Source: Thiothrix sp. (GTDB lineage: Bacteria > Pseudomonadota > Gammaproteobacteria > Thiotrichales > Thiotrichaceae). Taken from it: a stretch of DNA of 64,000 nucleotides. The translations under genes and the position numbers were made by a program. Of this stretch, positions 43,328 to 54,278 are shown piece by piece. Within the stretch, counting starts at the first letter, position 1. Each line of letters opens with the position of its first letter. The notes under the pieces are model-generated. The model worked only from the letters and a program-made list of their open reading frames with translations. It was not told the DNA's origin and made no database searches. The stretch is from NCBI GenBank assembly GCA_008015155.1, contig SSFA01000003.1, positions 1 through 64,000 on the forward strand, written 5' to 3'.

Positions 43328-46300
43328 ATGTCAATGAATAGCCCCGTTCAGCCTGCTACAAATCCCCCTGTTAAATTAGCTCGTCCTGTACGTTTTGTAA
43401 CAGCTGCCAGCCTATTTGATGGTCATGATGCAGCGATTAATATTATGCGCCGTATCCTACAAGCCAATGGGGTTGAAGTTATTCACCTTGGGCATAATCG
43501 CTCAGTGGCTGAAATCGTGAATGCAGCCTTGCAAGAAGATGTACACGGCATTGCTATCAGCTCTTATCAAGGCGGGCATGTTGAATATTTAAAATACATG
43601 GTGGATATGCTGCGCGAAAAAGATGGCGCAGAGATTCGCATTTTTGGCGGTGGCGGCGGTGTTATCATTCCTGAAGAAATTAAGCTATTACAAGATTACG
43701 GAGTAACGCGGCTTTACTCTCCGCAAGATGGCCAGCAAATGGGTCTACAGGGGATGATTTTAGATATTATTGCGCGCTGCGATTTTGATCCCGGTACTGC
43801 CGCTCCTAGTACGCTTGAACCCATTCTTGCTGGCAATTGGCGCGCGTTAGCTCATACAATTACTGCTTTAGAAAACAATACTTTAAATCCAGAGCTGCAT
43901 GCCGACATTCTAAATAAAGCAGCGAATCAAGAGAAAAAGATTCCAGTTTTAGGCATTACCGGAACCGGCGGCTCAGGCAAATCTTCACTCACCGATGAAA
44001 TTATTCGACGCTTCCGGTTAGGCCAACAAGATCAGCTGAAAATTGCAATTATTGCGGTTGACCCGACCCGACGTAAAACCGGTGGGGCTTTATTAGGTGA
44101 TCGCATTCGGATGAATGCGATTGATCATCCGAATATTTTCATGCGATCTATTGCCACCCGCGAAGCCGTTGGCGAAATTCCTGATGTGATTAAAGACGTG
44201 GTGGCTGCTACCAAGCTAGCAGGCTTTGATTTAATCATTGTCGAAACTCCTGGGATTGGCCAAGGGGATGCAGCGATTGTGCCTTTAGTGGACGTATCGT
44301 TGTATGTAATGACGCCAGAATTTGGTGCGCAAAGCCAGCTCGAAAAAATTGATATGCTCGATTTTGCTAGTGCAGTTGCGATTAATAAATTCGACCGCAA
44401 AGGTGCGGAAGATGCCTATCGTGATGTGTGCAAACAAGTACAGCGTAATCGTGAAGCTTTTGGGCAAAGCCCTGAAGAAATGCCTGTGTTTGGCACGATT
44501 GCGGCGCGCTTTAATGATGATGGTGTGACTGCCCTCTACCAAAATTTACTGGGGCAATTAGAGCTAGCTGGCTTATTGGTCGAGCGTAACCAATTACCCA
44601 CTGTAAAGGTGCGCAAATCCTCAGGTAATTCCGTGATTGTTCCACCAGAACGGGTACGTTATTTAGCAGAGATTGCTGAAACTGTTCGTGGCTATCATAA
44701 AACTGTGAATGCGCAAGCTAAGATTGCTCGCGAGCATCAGCAATTACGTGAAACTAAACGCATGCTGGGTGAGGCTGGACAGAATTTAGCGGCTCTGGAT
44801 GAACTGATAGCACAACGTGATGAGCAACTCGATAGTCGTGCGCGTAAGTTGCTGGAGATCTGGCCGCAAGTACGCGCTAGCTATTCCGGCGATGAATATG
44901 TGGTGAAAATCCGTGATAAGGAAATTCGCACAGGCCTTAAACGCAGCACCTTGTCCGGCACTAAAATTCCGAAAGTAGCCCTACCGCGTTTTGAAGATCA
45001 TGGCGAACTCCTGAAATGGTTGCTGTTAGAAAATCTCCCCGGTAGCTTCCCTTATACCGCGGGGGTGTTTGCGTTCAAACGTGAAAATGAAGATCCAACA
45101 CGGATGTTTGCTGGCGAAGGCGACCCCTTCCGTACTAATCGCCGCTTCAAACGCCTATCTGAACACTCTGCTGCCAAACGCTTATCGACCGCTTTCGATT
45201 CAGTGACTTTATATGGCTGTGACCCCGATTTACGCCCTGATATTTATGGCAAGGTGGGGAATTCAGGGGTATCAATCGCGACTTTAGATGATATGAAAGT
45301 CCTCTATGATGGCTTTGATCTCTGTAGCCCAACCACCTCCGTGTCAATGACCATCAATGGGCCTGCTCCCATTCTGTTAGCCATGTTTATTAACACTGCG
45401 ATTGATCAGCAAGTGGCAAAATTTGAAGCGGATAATGGCCGCCGCCCGACCGATGAAGAAATCGAAAAAGTCCGTGCTTGGGCTTTAGAAAATGTGCGCG
45501 GTACGGTGCAAGCCGATATTCTCAAGGAAGATCAAGGCCAGAATACCTGCATTTTCTCCACTGAATTCGCGCTCAAAATGATGGGTGATATTCAAGAGTA
45601 TTTCGTGCAGCACAAAGTACGCAATTTCTATTCAGTTTCAATTTCCGGCTATCACATCGCAGAAGCCGGCGCGAATCCAATTTCGCAATTGGCCTTTACG
45701 CTCTCGAATGGCTTTACTTATGTAGAAACTTATTTAGCGCGAGGTATGCATATTGATGATTTCGCGCCGAATTTATCCTTCTTCTTTAGCAATGGCATGG
45801 ACCCTGAATATACGGTGATGGGTCGCGTCGCGCGACGGATTTGGGCAACAGCGATTCGCTTCAAATACGGCGGCAATGAACGTAGCCAAAAGCTGAAATA
45901 TCATATCCAAACTTCAGGTCGCTCTTTGCATGCGCAGGAAATGGACTTCAATGATATTCGTACCACCCTGCAAGCCTTGATCGCGATATACGATAATTGC
46001 AATAGCTTACATACCAATGCGTTTGATGAGGCGATTACTACACCGACCGAAAATTCAGTACGCCGCGCTTTAGCCATTCAGCTCATTATCAACAATGAAT
46101 GGGGCTTAGCGAAAAATGAAAATCCACTGCAAGGTGCTTTCATTATTGATGAACTGACTGATTTAGTGGAAGAAGCCGTGCTACAAGAATTCGAGCGTAT
46201 TGCTGAGCGCGGTGGTGTCTTAGGCGCGATGGAAACCGGCTATCAGCGTGGTAAGATTCAAGATGAATCGATGTATTATGAGCATAAAAAGCATGATGGT

Positions 46301-46594
46301 AGCTTACCGATTATTGGTGTAAATACCTTCTTGAATCCAAATGGCCGTGAAGAGTTCACTATTGAACTTGCACGCTCCTCTGAAGAAGAAAAGCAAAGCC
46401 AGTTAACACGCTTAGCTGATTTCCAAAGCCGCCATGCTGAGCAAACTCAAGCTGCTTTAGAGCGGGTTCAGCAGGCAGCGATTCACCATCAGAATATTTT
46501 TAGTGAATTAGTCGATGCTGTGCGCTATTGCTCACTGGGGCAGATTTCCCAAGCCTTGTTTGATGTAGGTGGCCAATACCGCCGTAATATGTAG
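43328..46594 (+). CDS. icmF: Fused isobutyryl-CoA mutase/GTPase IcmF
   Basis: A 1088-residue adenosylcobalamin enzyme that interconverts isobutyryl-CoA and n-butyryl-CoA (some forms also pivalyl-CoA), with its own G-protein chaperone built in. Order: B12-binding domain (about 20-150, [10 protein letters not shown] with the cobalt histidine H33), MeaB-like GTPase (about 200-420, P-loop GTGGSGKSS near 211-219 and NKFDRKG), then the mutase TIM-barrel domain (about 545-1088) with [14 protein letters not shown]. Length and order are canonical. The LiuR-type regulator is divergent and the palindrome in between is the likely control site. A hairpin terminator follows. Confidence 0.96.
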   Translation: MSMNSPVQPATNPPVKLARPVRFVTAASLFDGHDAAINIMRRILQANGVEVIHLGHNRSVAEIVNAALQEDVHGIAISSYQGGHVEYLKYMVDMLREKDGAEIRIFGGGGGVIIPEEIKLLQDYGVTRLYSPQDGQQMGLQGMILDIIARCDFDPGTAAPSTLEPILAGNWRALAHTITALENNTLNPELHADILNKAANQEKKIPVLGITGTGGSGKSSLTDEIIRRFRLGQQDQLKIAIIAVDPTRRKTGGALLGDRIRMNAIDHPNIFMRSIATREAVGEIPDVIKDVVAATKLAGFDLIIVETPGIGQGDAAIVPLVDVSLYVMTPEFGAQSQLEKIDMLDFASAVAINKFDRKGAEDAYRDVCKQVQRNREAFGQSPEEMPVFGTIAARFNDDGVTALYQNLLGQLELAGLLVERNQLPTVKVRKSSGNSVIVPPERVRYLAEIAETVRGYHKTVNAQAKIAREHQQLRETKRMLGEAGQNLAALDELIAQRDEQLDSRARKLLEIWPQVRASYSGDEYVVKIRDKEIRTGLKRSTLSGTKIPKVALPRFEDHGELLKWLLLENLPGSFPYTAGVFAFKRENEDPTRMFAGEGDPFRTNRRFKRLSEHSAAKRLSTAFDSVTLYGCDPDLRPDIYGKVGNSGVSIATLDDMKVLYDGFDLCSPTTSVSMTINGPAPILLAMFINTAIDQQVAKFEADNGRRPTDEEIEKVRAWALENVRGTVQADILKEDQGQNTCIFSTEFALKMMGDIQEYFVQHKVRNFYSVSISGYHIAEAGANPISQLAFTLSNGFTYVETYLARGMHIDDFAPNLSFFFSNGMDPEYTVMGRVARRIWATAIRFKYGGNERSQKLKYHIQTSGRSLHAQEMDFNDIRTTLQALIAIYDNCNSLHTNAFDEAITTPTENSVRRALAIQLIINNEWGLAKNENPLQGAFIIDELTDLVEEAVLQEFERIAERGGVLGAMETGYQRGKIQDESMYYEHKKHDGSLPIIGVNTFLNPNGREEFTIELARSSEEEKQSQLTRLADFQSRHAEQTQAALERVQQAAIHHQNIFSELVDAVRYCSLGQISQALFDVGGQYRRNM

Positions 46595-46616
46595 TTTCCC
46601 TGTTCTCTCCACCCAT

Positions 46617-46639
46617 AAATGCCCCAAGTAGGGGCATTT
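46617..46639 (+). terminator. Hairpin terminator candidate after icmF
   Basis: Perfect 9-bp stem AAATGCCCC/GGGGCATTT with a 5-base loop, 22 bases after the icmF stop. The following ACTTTCC is only weakly T-rich. Confidence 0.6.
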
Positions 46640-46749
46640 ACTTTCCACTTGTCAGTGCCCTTGTAACCTTTAATCTTCTTCTCACAAGCATCATCGATAT
46701 TATTTATAGTAAGATACTAATCATTAATAAAAATACTAAGGTGTCTACA

Positions 46750-47331
46750 ATGAAACGCATCCAACAAAACGGCATGACTCTTATCGAGCTCATGGTGACG
46801 CTAGCTGTGGTTGCAATTCTTGCTACAGTAGCAGCACCTAGTCTCCAAAGTATGATTGAACGCAATCAGCTCCAAACCCTAACCAATGGCATGGTGGCTA
46901 ATTTGTATTTAGCGCGCAGTGAAGCTGCCAAACGCGGATTTAATGTCGTTTTATGTGCGAGTAATGTCGGGCAAACCACTTGCGATTCAACAGCAACTAG
47001 CTTTGCCAATGGCTGGATCATTTTTACCGATTATGACAAAAATGGCAGCTTAACTGCAGAAACTACCAAATTTGATACCAATGGGGATGGCCTGCTCGAC
47101 TCACCAGAAGAAATTTTGGCTATTGCTGAAGCAACTAACCCACGCTTTACGGTCGTATCCAATGGCAACCCCGCCAATTTAGTCAGTTATCGCCCAACAG
47201 GTGATACTTCGCCACGCACTTTTAGTATCCGGATTGCGAACGCTAAAAACGATAAAGCTTTATCGAAAATTTACTTTAATACCACCGGACGAGTACGTTC
47301 TTGTACGATAACCAGTGGTGAAGATTGCTAA
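46750..47331 (+). CDS. GspH/FimT-family type IV pilin-like protein
   Basis: A minor pseudopilin of about 193 residues. The class III signal reads KRIQQNG then MTLIELMVTLAVVAI, with the glycine before the prepilin peptidase cut and glutamate at +5; methionine instead of phenylalanine at +1 is slightly unusual. The C-terminal GspH/FimT domain includes YLARSEAAKRGFNVVLCAS and GRVRSC, with four cysteines. AAGGTG precedes the ATG at 46750; a GTG three codons earlier is less likely. It is alone, without other pilus or secretion genes, and ends in a hairpin. Confidence 0.9.
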   Translation: MKRIQQNGMTLIELMVTLAVVAILATVAAPSLQSMIERNQLQTLTNGMVANLYLARSEAAKRGFNVVLCASNVGQTTCDSTATSFANGWIIFTDYDKNGSLTAETTKFDTNGDGLLDSPEEILAIAEATNPRFTVVSNGNPANLVSYRPTGDTSPRTFSIRIANAKNDKALSKIYFNTTGRVRSCTITSGEDC

Positions 47332-47348
47332 TATTAAACTTGCCCTAC

Positions 47349-47378
47349 AACTTGCTGACACCCCCTTCTCAGCAAGTT
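47349..47378 (+). terminator. Hairpin terminator candidate after the pilin-like gene
   Basis: Perfect 10-bp stem AACTTGCTGA/TCAGCAAGTT with a 10-base loop, 18 bases past the stop. No strong T-tract follows. Confidence 0.6.
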
Positions 47379-47543
47379 TAAGCTAAACTCTGCTCTATAA
47401 GCTTTTTATACTGCGCACTCGCGCTATTCTAAAAATTATGAAGGTTAAATAGGCATAGTCATTGCATCATTAATGCACAAGACCGCCCATGACCTCATTA
47501 TATCTATAAACATTAAGTTCAATAGTAAGCAGGAGACCACCCC

Positions 47544-48881
47544 ATGACATTCTCTAGAGAAGAGCAGGCTAAACTTTATCGTTATTACACCCAACCACGC
47601 GTCGTCAGTGAGCTTGCGAATAAAACCCTCGCTTTGATTTTGGCAGGTGGTGAAGGATCAAGGCTGAAAAACTTAACATTTTGGCGTGCTAAACCCGCAG
47701 TACCTTTTGGTGGAAAATACCGGATTATCGACTTTACGCTCTCTAACTGCGTGAACTCTGGAATTCGCAAAATTGGTGTTTTGACGCAATATCGCTCACA
47801 TTCTTTAATCAGACATTTGCAACGAGCTTGGAATTTTATGCGTGCCGAGATTGGGGAGTTCGTGGAAATTATTCCTGCTCAACAGCGCACCGATAAGCGT
47901 GAATGGTATCAAGGCACGGCTGATGCCCTGTTCCAAAATATTGAATTAGTTCAACGTCATGATCCTGAATATATTTTAGTCCTCGGTGGCGATCACATTT
48001 ACAGCATGGACTATTCGCAAATGCTGGTTGAACATGTGATGTCGGGAGCTGATTTTACCGTGGCCTGTATTGAGGTGCCTTTAGAAGAAGCTAAAGGCTT
48101 TGGAGTGATGGCGGTAGATGAGCAGATGCGCATTACCCGCTTTAACGAAAAACCAGCTAATCCTGAAGCCATTCCCGGTAAACCAGACAAAGCGCTAGCC
48201 TCGATGGGGATTTATGTCTTTTCTCGTGAATTTCTGCTCCGTACCTTGATTGAAGATGCAGACAAAATTCATTCTTCCCATGATTTTGGCAAAGATATTA
48301 TCCCGAACCAGATCGCCAAGGCTCATGCACGCGCCTTTCCGTTTCGGAATGAAAAGGATGAACCCGGCTATTGGCGGGATGTAGGTACTGTGTATTCTTA
48401 TTGGCAAGCCAATATGGAACTATGCGCGATCGAGCCTGAATTGAATTTATATGATCGGGATTGGCCCATTTGGACGTATCAACCACAGTCACCACCTGCT
48501 AAATTTGTCTTCAATCAAACGGGGCGACGGGGTGAAGCGATTGACTCTTTGGTCTCCACTGGTTGTATTATCTCCGGTGCAAGTATTTTAAACTCCGTGG
48601 TGTTTTTTAACTGTAAAGTGGAAAACTACACCACGATTACTGAGAGTGTCATCCTGCCGAAGGTGAATATTGGAAGAAATTGCCGTATCCATCGGGCAGT
48701 GATTGATAAGGGTTGTGTAGTCCCAGATAACACCGTGATTGGGGAAAATCTCGAAGACGATCGGAAACGCTTCTTTGTGTCAGAAGAAGGTATCGTCTTA
48801 GTTACAGCAGAAATGCTGGGGCAAAAGCTACACACAGGTGACTACGATAAATTATGGCGAGAGCGTTATGGAGAAGAATAA
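47544..48881 (+). CDS. glgC: Glucose-1-phosphate adenylyltransferase
   Basis: The 445-residue committing enzyme of glycogen synthesis, making ADP-glucose from ATP and glucose-1-phosphate. The nucleotide motif GGEGSRL is at 35-41, and the regulatory-site region [17 protein letters not shown] follows at 48-64. The catalytic GDHIYSMDY and the substrate segment [11 protein letters not shown] are present, with a left-handed beta-helix C-terminus ([16 protein letters not shown]). It opens a six-gene rightward glycogen operon; the next gene starts inside its 3' end. Confidence 0.97.
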   Translation: MTFSREEQAKLYRYYTQPRVVSELANKTLALILAGGEGSRLKNLTFWRAKPAVPFGGKYRIIDFTLSNCVNSGIRKIGVLTQYRSHSLIRHLQRAWNFMRAEIGEFVEIIPAQQRTDKREWYQGTADALFQNIELVQRHDPEYILVLGGDHIYSMDYSQMLVEHVMSGADFTVACIEVPLEEAKGFGVMAVDEQMRITRFNEKPANPEAIPGKPDKALASMGIYVFSREFLLRTLIEDADKIHSSHDFGKDIIPNQIAKAHARAFPFRNEKDEPGYWRDVGTVYSYWQANMELCAIEPELNLYDRDWPIWTYQPQSPPAKFVFNQTGRRGEAIDSLVSTGCIISGASILNSVVFFNCKVENYTTITESVILPKVNIGRNCRIHRAVIDKGCVVPDNTVIGENLEDDRKRFFVSEEGIVLVTAEMLGQKLHTGDYDKLWRERYGEE

Positions 48882-50592
48882 GCTAAATGTGGTGGTATGT
48901 TGGCATATGCATCAGCCTTGGTACCGCAACGGCTTAGCAGGAGAGTATCGATTACCGTGGGTGTATTTACATGCCATTAAAGATTATAGCGATATGGCAA
49001 TGCACCTTGAACAACACCCGGAAATGCGTGCGGTCGTGAATTTTGCGCCCGTACTGTTGGAGCAACTAGACGATTACAAACAACAACTACAGGCGCTATT
49101 AGCCACGAATCAAGCGAGCCACGATCCGCTTTTAAATCTCTTAGCAGGCTTAAGCCCCATTCCTAATGATACTGCTGGGCGCAGTCAAATCCTGCAAGAT
49201 TGCCAGCGTTGCTATGCCCCACGCATGATTCATCCTTGGCCCATTTTCCGGAATTTATTGGATATGGTGGGAGCAGCCGAGGTTGCTGGCCTAGAAAATC
49301 CTGACTATAACCAGCCACTCGCGTATTTAAGCGCACAATACTTTTTAGATGTCATCACTTGGTATCATCTTGCTTGGTTAGGCCAATCTTTAAAGAGTCA
49401 AGCCGTCGTACAAGCTTTGATTGCTAAAGGTCAGCTATTTGATCAAGCCGATCGTCTGCAACTCATTCGTGTGATGGCCAATTGCTTACAGGATCTTATT
49501 GCGCGTTATCGAGCTTTAGCGGAACGTGGGCAAGTCGAATTATCGATGACACCGTATATGCATCCGATTATTCCGCTACTCCAAGACTTTACGAATATGC
49601 GTTGTGCCTTGCCAGATGCACCTGCACCTCAAGCCAGCCATTATCCTGAAGGCCAAGCACGCGCCCGCTGGCATATGCAACGTGGGCTTGAATGTTTTGA
49701 GCATTATTTTGGACGACGTCCACAAGGGGTTTGGCTGTCTGAGGGTGGAGTGAGTGCTAGTGCTGTAGCACTCTTAGATGAATTTGGGATTCGCTGGACG
49801 GCTTCTGGGGAAGGCGTTTGGCGCAGTAGTAGCCATTTATCGGGGTATACGGGCGAGGCGATTGAATCAAAACGCGATCTATTCAAACCCCATGTATTGA
49901 ATCATAGTCAAGTGCGGATGCACTTCCGTGATGATGGTCTCTCCGATCTGATTGGCTTCAAATACAGCAATTGGACTGCTGCTGATGCGGTGCAAGATTT
50001 TATTCAGAACCTAGAAAATACAGCGGAATTTTTAGGCGAAGAAGCCAGCCAACATGCTTTGGCTATTATTTTAGATGGCGAAAATGCTTGGGAATACTAT
50101 CCCGATAATGCCGTCGAATTCTTAGATTTACTCTATAGTGAACTGAATAAATCGAAGCTTCTAAAAACGGCTTGCTTTGCTGACCTATACGAAACAGTAC
50201 CGCCGAAAGATTTACCTAAACTTTGTGCTGGCAGTTGGGTCTATGGTTCCTTCTCAACTTGGATTGGCTCAGAAGATAAAAATCGCGGTTGGGATTATTT
50301 AGTTGCCGCCAAGCAAGCTTACGATGATGCTTTAGCCTCAGGCCGTTTAAGTGCAGAGCAACAGTACCAAGCCTCACAACAATTAGCGGTCTGTGAAGGC
50401 TCAGACTGGTTTTGGTGGTTTGGCGATTACAATGCAACGGAAAGCGTGCGCGATTTCGAGCGCCTATTCCGTTTACAAATTAAACAAGTCTATCAATTAC
50501 TTAACTTAGAACCTCCACAACATCTAGAAACACCCTTATCCAAAGGCGGACAGGGTGTAGAAAACGCAGGCACCATGCGTAGGAATACTTAA
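48868..50592 (+). CDS. Glycoside hydrolase family 57 protein
   Basis: A 574-residue alpha-glucan-active enzyme of the GH57 barrel family (amylase/4-alpha-glucanotransferase-like). Family features are HMHQPWY (13-19), the nucleophile region GVWLSEGGVS with its glutamate, and the acid/base DGENAWEYYPD. The ATG at 48868 overlaps glgC by 14 bases; the GTG at 48838 is less likely. The last 20 or so residues (ETPLSKGGQGVENAG) look derived from a palindromic repeat rather than the enzyme fold. Its place inside the glg operon suggests trimming or transfer of glycogen chains. Confidence 0.9.
   Translation: MEKNKLNVVVCWHMHQPWYRNGLAGEYRLPWVYLHAIKDYSDMAMHLEQHPEMRAVVNFAPVLLEQLDDYKQQLQALLATNQASHDPLLNLLAGLSPIPNDTAGRSQILQDCQRCYAPRMIHPWPIFRNLLDMVGAAEVAGLENPDYNQPLAYLSAQYFLDVITWYHLAWLGQSLKSQAVVQALIAKGQLFDQADRLQLIRVMANCLQDLIARYRALAERGQVELSMTPYMHPIIPLLQDFTNMRCALPDAPAPQASHYPEGQARARWHMQRGLECFEHYFGRRPQGVWLSEGGVSASAVALLDEFGIRWTASGEGVWRSSSHLSGYTGEAIESKRDLFKPHVLNHSQVRMHFRDDGLSDLIGFKYSNWTAADAVQDFIQNLENTAEFLGEEASQHALAIILDGENAWEYYPDNAVEFLDLLYSELNKSKLLKTACFADLYETVPPKDLPKLCAGSWVYGSFSTWIGSEDKNRGWDYLVAAKQAYDDALASGRLSAEQQYQASQQLAVCEGSDWFWWFGDYNATESVRDFERLFRLQIKQVYQLLNLEPPQHLETPLSKGGQGVENAGTMRRNT
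50530..50558. repeat. Palindromic repeat at the 3' end of the GH57 gene
   Basis: Arms ACACCCT/AGGGTGT with a 15-base centre. Translation gives TPLSKGGQGV, a peptide typical of another class of short interspersed repeats. It supplies the last part of the GH57 coding region. Confidence 0.5.
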
Positions 50593-50595
50593 TTA

Positions 50596-52008
50596 ATGAC
50601 CACCGCAATTCTTCCGAACCGGCTTGAAGCTGGTATTTTATTACACCCTACTTCGCTAGCTTCGGGGAAACTTGATCGTGATGCTTGGCGTTGGCTGGAT
50701 CAACTGTCCGAGCTGGGTATTAGTGTTTGGCAAATGCTGCCTCTGGGTCTACCTTTGAATGGGCTATCGCCTTATCAATGCGTCTCAGCCTTCGCGTTAA
50801 ATCCAGCTTTATTTCCTCAAGCTAAGGCTGAATCCTTAGTGGTGCTAGGGGAAACTTCGGAATTTGCCGCCTGGTATCAGCAAAACCAACATTGGGCTGA
50901 TGATTTTGCCCTCTTTATGGAACTGAAATTTGCTTTCAAGGACACAGAGTGGTCGACTTGGCCGCATGAGTATCGGCAGCGCTCCCCAGAGGCTTTAGCT
51001 AAATTTAAAAATGAGCATATAGAAGCACTGAACCAGCATATTTATGAGCAGTTTTATTGCTGGCAACATTGGCAAAGTTTGCGTGCAGATGCGCAGGAAT
51101 TAGGTATTCGCCTGTTTGGTGATATGCCCATTTTTGTAGCTTATGATAGTGCCGATGTGTGGGCGCATCCTGAATTATTTCTTTTGGATGCCGACGGCAA
51201 ACCCACCGTAGTCACGGGTGTGCCACCTGATTATTTCTCAGCAACCGGCCAGCGCTGGGGGAATCCGCACTATAACTGGGAATTAATGCAAGAAACGCAA
51301 TTTGCTTGGTGGCGTGAGCGCTTGCGTTATCACTTTGATTTCTTTGATTTGGTGAGGATTGATCACTTTCGGGGCTTAGAAGCCGCTTGGATGATTCCAG
51401 CAGATAGCCCGACCGCTATTGACGGTTACTGGGCTAAAGTCCCCGGTGACGAATTGCTTGCTTGCCTACAAGCAGCTTCGGGGACGTTGCCCTTGGTAGC
51501 AGAAGATTTAGGCATTATTACCCATGAAGTAACCGCTTTAAGGCATAAATATCAGTTGCCGGGGATGTCGGTACTGCAATTTGCCTTTGATCATTTTGCG
51601 GATAACCCGCATAAACCGTGGAACGTGCTCAATAACACCGTGTATTACACGGGCACCCATGATAACGACACACTGTTGGGCTGGTTTAATAGTCTAAATA
51701 CTGAGCAACAGGCTTGGACTTTAAACTTAATCCAAGAGCATATTTTTTTGAGTATCGAACAAAATCAGGGTAATATTATTGATTTGATGCTAGCTACCGT
51801 GTTCCAAAGTGCGGCAGGTTTGGTGATGTTGCCTTGGCAAGATGTACTTGGTTTAGGCAGTGAAGCGCGGATGAATGTGCCGGGTACCATCGAAGGCAAT
51901 TGGCATTGGCGCTTTGAGTGGCACCAAGTCCAACCCGAGCGACTTACGCGGTTAAAAGCACAGTTACAGCAGTATCAGCGATACCACACCACAGCAGCAA
52001 ACCAGTGA
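50596..52008 (+). CDS. malQ: 4-alpha-glucanotransferase (amylomaltase)
   Basis: A 470-residue GH77 enzyme that moves maltodextrin segments between glucans. The nucleophile D256 is in DLVRIDHFRGLEA, the acid/base E303 in LVAEDLG, and the third acidic residue in YYTGTHDNDTLLGW. The plant- and bacterial-type N-terminus GILLHPTSLAS is present. Length is short, as in compact amylomaltases. It starts 3 bases after the GH57 stop and precedes glgB, so it probably processes short chains released from glycogen. Confidence 0.96.
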   Translation: MTTAILPNRLEAGILLHPTSLASGKLDRDAWRWLDQLSELGISVWQMLPLGLPLNGLSPYQCVSAFALNPALFPQAKAESLVVLGETSEFAAWYQQNQHWADDFALFMELKFAFKDTEWSTWPHEYRQRSPEALAKFKNEHIEALNQHIYEQFYCWQHWQSLRADAQELGIRLFGDMPIFVAYDSADVWAHPELFLLDADGKPTVVTGVPPDYFSATGQRWGNPHYNWELMQETQFAWWRERLRYHFDFFDLVRIDHFRGLEAAWMIPADSPTAIDGYWAKVPGDELLACLQAASGTLPLVAEDLGIITHEVTALRHKYQLPGMSVLQFAFDHFADNPHKPWNVLNNTVYYTGTHDNDTLLGWFNSLNTEQQAWTLNLIQEHIFLSIEQNQGNIIDLMLATVFQSAAGLVMLPWQDVLGLGSEARMNVPGTIEGNWHWRFEWHQVQPERLTRLKAQLQQYQRYHTTAANQ

Positions 52009-52016
52009 GATAAATC

Positions 52017-54278
52017 ATGAACCCTTCGCCTAGTATGAGCGAGTTGCAGCGCCTGCAAGCAGGCACGCATCACGATCCTTTTCACTTTTTGGGTTGGCAT
52101 CAAGAAGGAGAAGCTTGGGTATTTCGTAGCTTTATGCCTTCTGCAGAAGCAATTGAAATTGATCAGCAGCCGCTCCAGCGTTTGGAAGGCTCTGATTGCT
52201 TTAGTTTCACACCGAATCCTAGTAGTGAACTAGGCAAATTAGCCCCGCATCTTCACCCAACTCTACGCTATTTGGATAAAAAAACCGGCCAATGGCTAAG
52301 TAGCATCACGCCTTACACATTTACACCTCAGTTAGGTGAGATTGATCTGCATCTCTTAGGTGAAGGTAATCATCGCCAATCTTGGAAAGTACTCGGTGCT
52401 CATCTCAAGGAAGTGGACGGCGTACAGGGTTGTTTATTCGCAGTCTGGGCACCAGGTGTACAACGAGTCAGCGTGGTCGGTAATTTCAATGATTGGGATG
52501 GCCGCCGCTATCCCATGCGTTCACGCGGTGAAACTGGCATTTGGGAGCTTTTTGTTCCCGGTTTACCTGCGGGCGAAGGCTACAAATACGAAATCCTGAC
52601 CCGCTTTGGCAGCATCATTCGGAAAGCCGACCCTTACGCCCAGCAGATGTTTTTGCGCCCTGAAACGGCAGCTTGTATCCCAGCCCCTAGCCAGCATGTT
52701 TGGCAAGATCAAGCATGGATTCAGCAGCGTGAACAATTCGATTGGCAGCATCAGCCTATGAGTATTTATGAGTTACATGCTGGCTCTTGGAAGCGTCACC
52801 CCGATAATCGTTTTTATAGCTGGCGTGAATTAGCGGATAGCTTGATTCCTTATGTAAAAAACTTGGGCTATACACATATTGAACTTTTGCCTATTTCTGA
52901 GCATCCGTTGGATCAATCGTGGGGTTATCAGGTTTCTGGCTATTATGCGCCTACTGCCCGCTTGGGTAGCCCTGATGAATTGCGTTATTTCGTTGATCTC
53001 TGTCATCAAAACAATATTGGGATTTTGCTCGATTGGGTGCCTGCTCATTTCCCAAAAGACGATTTCGCCCTAGCACGCTTTACGGGTGAAGCTTTATACG
53101 AGCATGCTGATCCCCGCAAAGGTGAGCATCAAGATTGGGGCACTTTGATTTTTGACTATGGCCGCAATGAAGTCCGTAACTTTCTGATTGCCAATGCATT
53201 GTATTGGATGGAAGAATTCCATTTAGATGGCCTACGAGTCGATGCGGTCGCCTCTATGTTGTATTTGGATTATTCCCGCCCTGCTGGACAATGGATTCCC
53301 AATCAATATGGCGGCAGAGAAAATATCGAAGCAGTGGCCTTTCTGCGTGAACTCAATGTAGTCGTCCATGGACAATTTCCGGGCGTGCTCACGGTGGCAG
53401 AGGAGTCGACGACTTGGCCTGCTGTCTCGCGCCCTATTGAAATGGGCGGCTTGGGCTTTTCCATGAAATGGAATATGGGCTGGATGAATGACAGCCTCAG
53501 CTATATTGCGCTTGATCCAATCTATCGCAAATACCATCAAAACAAGCTCACCTTCAGTCAAATGTATGCGTGGACGGAAAACTTCGTATTACCGCTATCC
53601 CATGATGAAGTCGTGCATATGAAGCGCAGCATGCTCGGTAAAATGCCAGGTGATTATTGGCAGCGCTTTGCTAATCTACGTTTATTTTATGCTTGGCAAT
53701 ATGCACATCCTGGCAAGAAGCTCTTATTCATGGGTAGTGAATTCGGGCAATGGTTAGAGTGGAATGAAGCGGTAGAACTGGATTGGGGCTTACTCAATTT
53801 CCCAGCTCATCAAGCCCTAGGCAAGCTGATTAGTGATTTAAACGGTGCTTATCGGAATAACCCGGCTTTGCACCAATTTGATCACGATCCGCAAGGCTTC
53901 CGCTGGATTGATTGCGATGATGCTGAACGCTCTTTATTAAGCCTAGTCCGTTATGGTGAAGATAAACAACGACCTGTAGTGATTGCACTCAATTTCACTC
54001 CTGTACCCCGGGGCTTTTATCGCTTGGGTGTTCCACCTGCCTATGCTTACCAAGAAATTTTAAATACTGACAGCCAGTATTATGGGGGCAGCAATTGCGG
54101 CAATGCTGGCCAATTACTCGTACAAAACCATCCACACATGGGCTTTGAGCATTCGATTGAACTGACCCTTCCTCCTTTAGCGGCAGTTTTCTTGCAAGCA
54201 ATTCCCGAAGCTGAAGTTATTGCAACAGCTGAAGCTTCTCCAGTACTGAGTAAGAAATCTATTCACGAGACAGATTAA
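52017..54278 (+). CDS. glgB: 1,4-alpha-glucan branching enzyme
   Basis: A 753-residue GH13 enzyme that creates alpha-1,6 branches in glycogen. It has an N-terminal carbohydrate-binding module (about 15-105), a CBM48 (about 120-215, with VWAPGVQRVSVVGNFNDWDG), a catalytic barrel with the nucleophile in GLRVDAVASMLYLDYSR (near D408) and acid/base in VAEEST (near E461), and HDEVVH, then an all-beta C-terminal domain. All are full length. It ends with glgA overlapping by one base. Confidence 0.97.
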   Translation: MNPSPSMSELQRLQAGTHHDPFHFLGWHQEGEAWVFRSFMPSAEAIEIDQQPLQRLEGSDCFSFTPNPSSELGKLAPHLHPTLRYLDKKTGQWLSSITPYTFTPQLGEIDLHLLGEGNHRQSWKVLGAHLKEVDGVQGCLFAVWAPGVQRVSVVGNFNDWDGRRYPMRSRGETGIWELFVPGLPAGEGYKYEILTRFGSIIRKADPYAQQMFLRPETAACIPAPSQHVWQDQAWIQQREQFDWQHQPMSIYELHAGSWKRHPDNRFYSWRELADSLIPYVKNLGYTHIELLPISEHPLDQSWGYQVSGYYAPTARLGSPDELRYFVDLCHQNNIGILLDWVPAHFPKDDFALARFTGEALYEHADPRKGEHQDWGTLIFDYGRNEVRNFLIANALYWMEEFHLDGLRVDAVASMLYLDYSRPAGQWIPNQYGGRENIEAVAFLRELNVVVHGQFPGVLTVAEESTTWPAVSRPIEMGGLGFSMKWNMGWMNDSLSYIALDPIYRKYHQNKLTFSQMYAWTENFVLPLSHDEVVHMKRSMLGKMPGDYWQRFANLRLFYAWQYAHPGKKLLFMGSEFGQWLEWNEAVELDWGLLNFPAHQALGKLISDLNGAYRNNPALHQFDHDPQGFRWIDCDDAERSLLSLVRYGEDKQRPVVIALNFTPVPRGFYRLGVPPAYAYQEILNTDSQYYGGSNCGNAGQLLVQNHPHMGFEHSIELTLPPLAAVFLQAIPEAEVIATAEASPVLSKKSIHETD

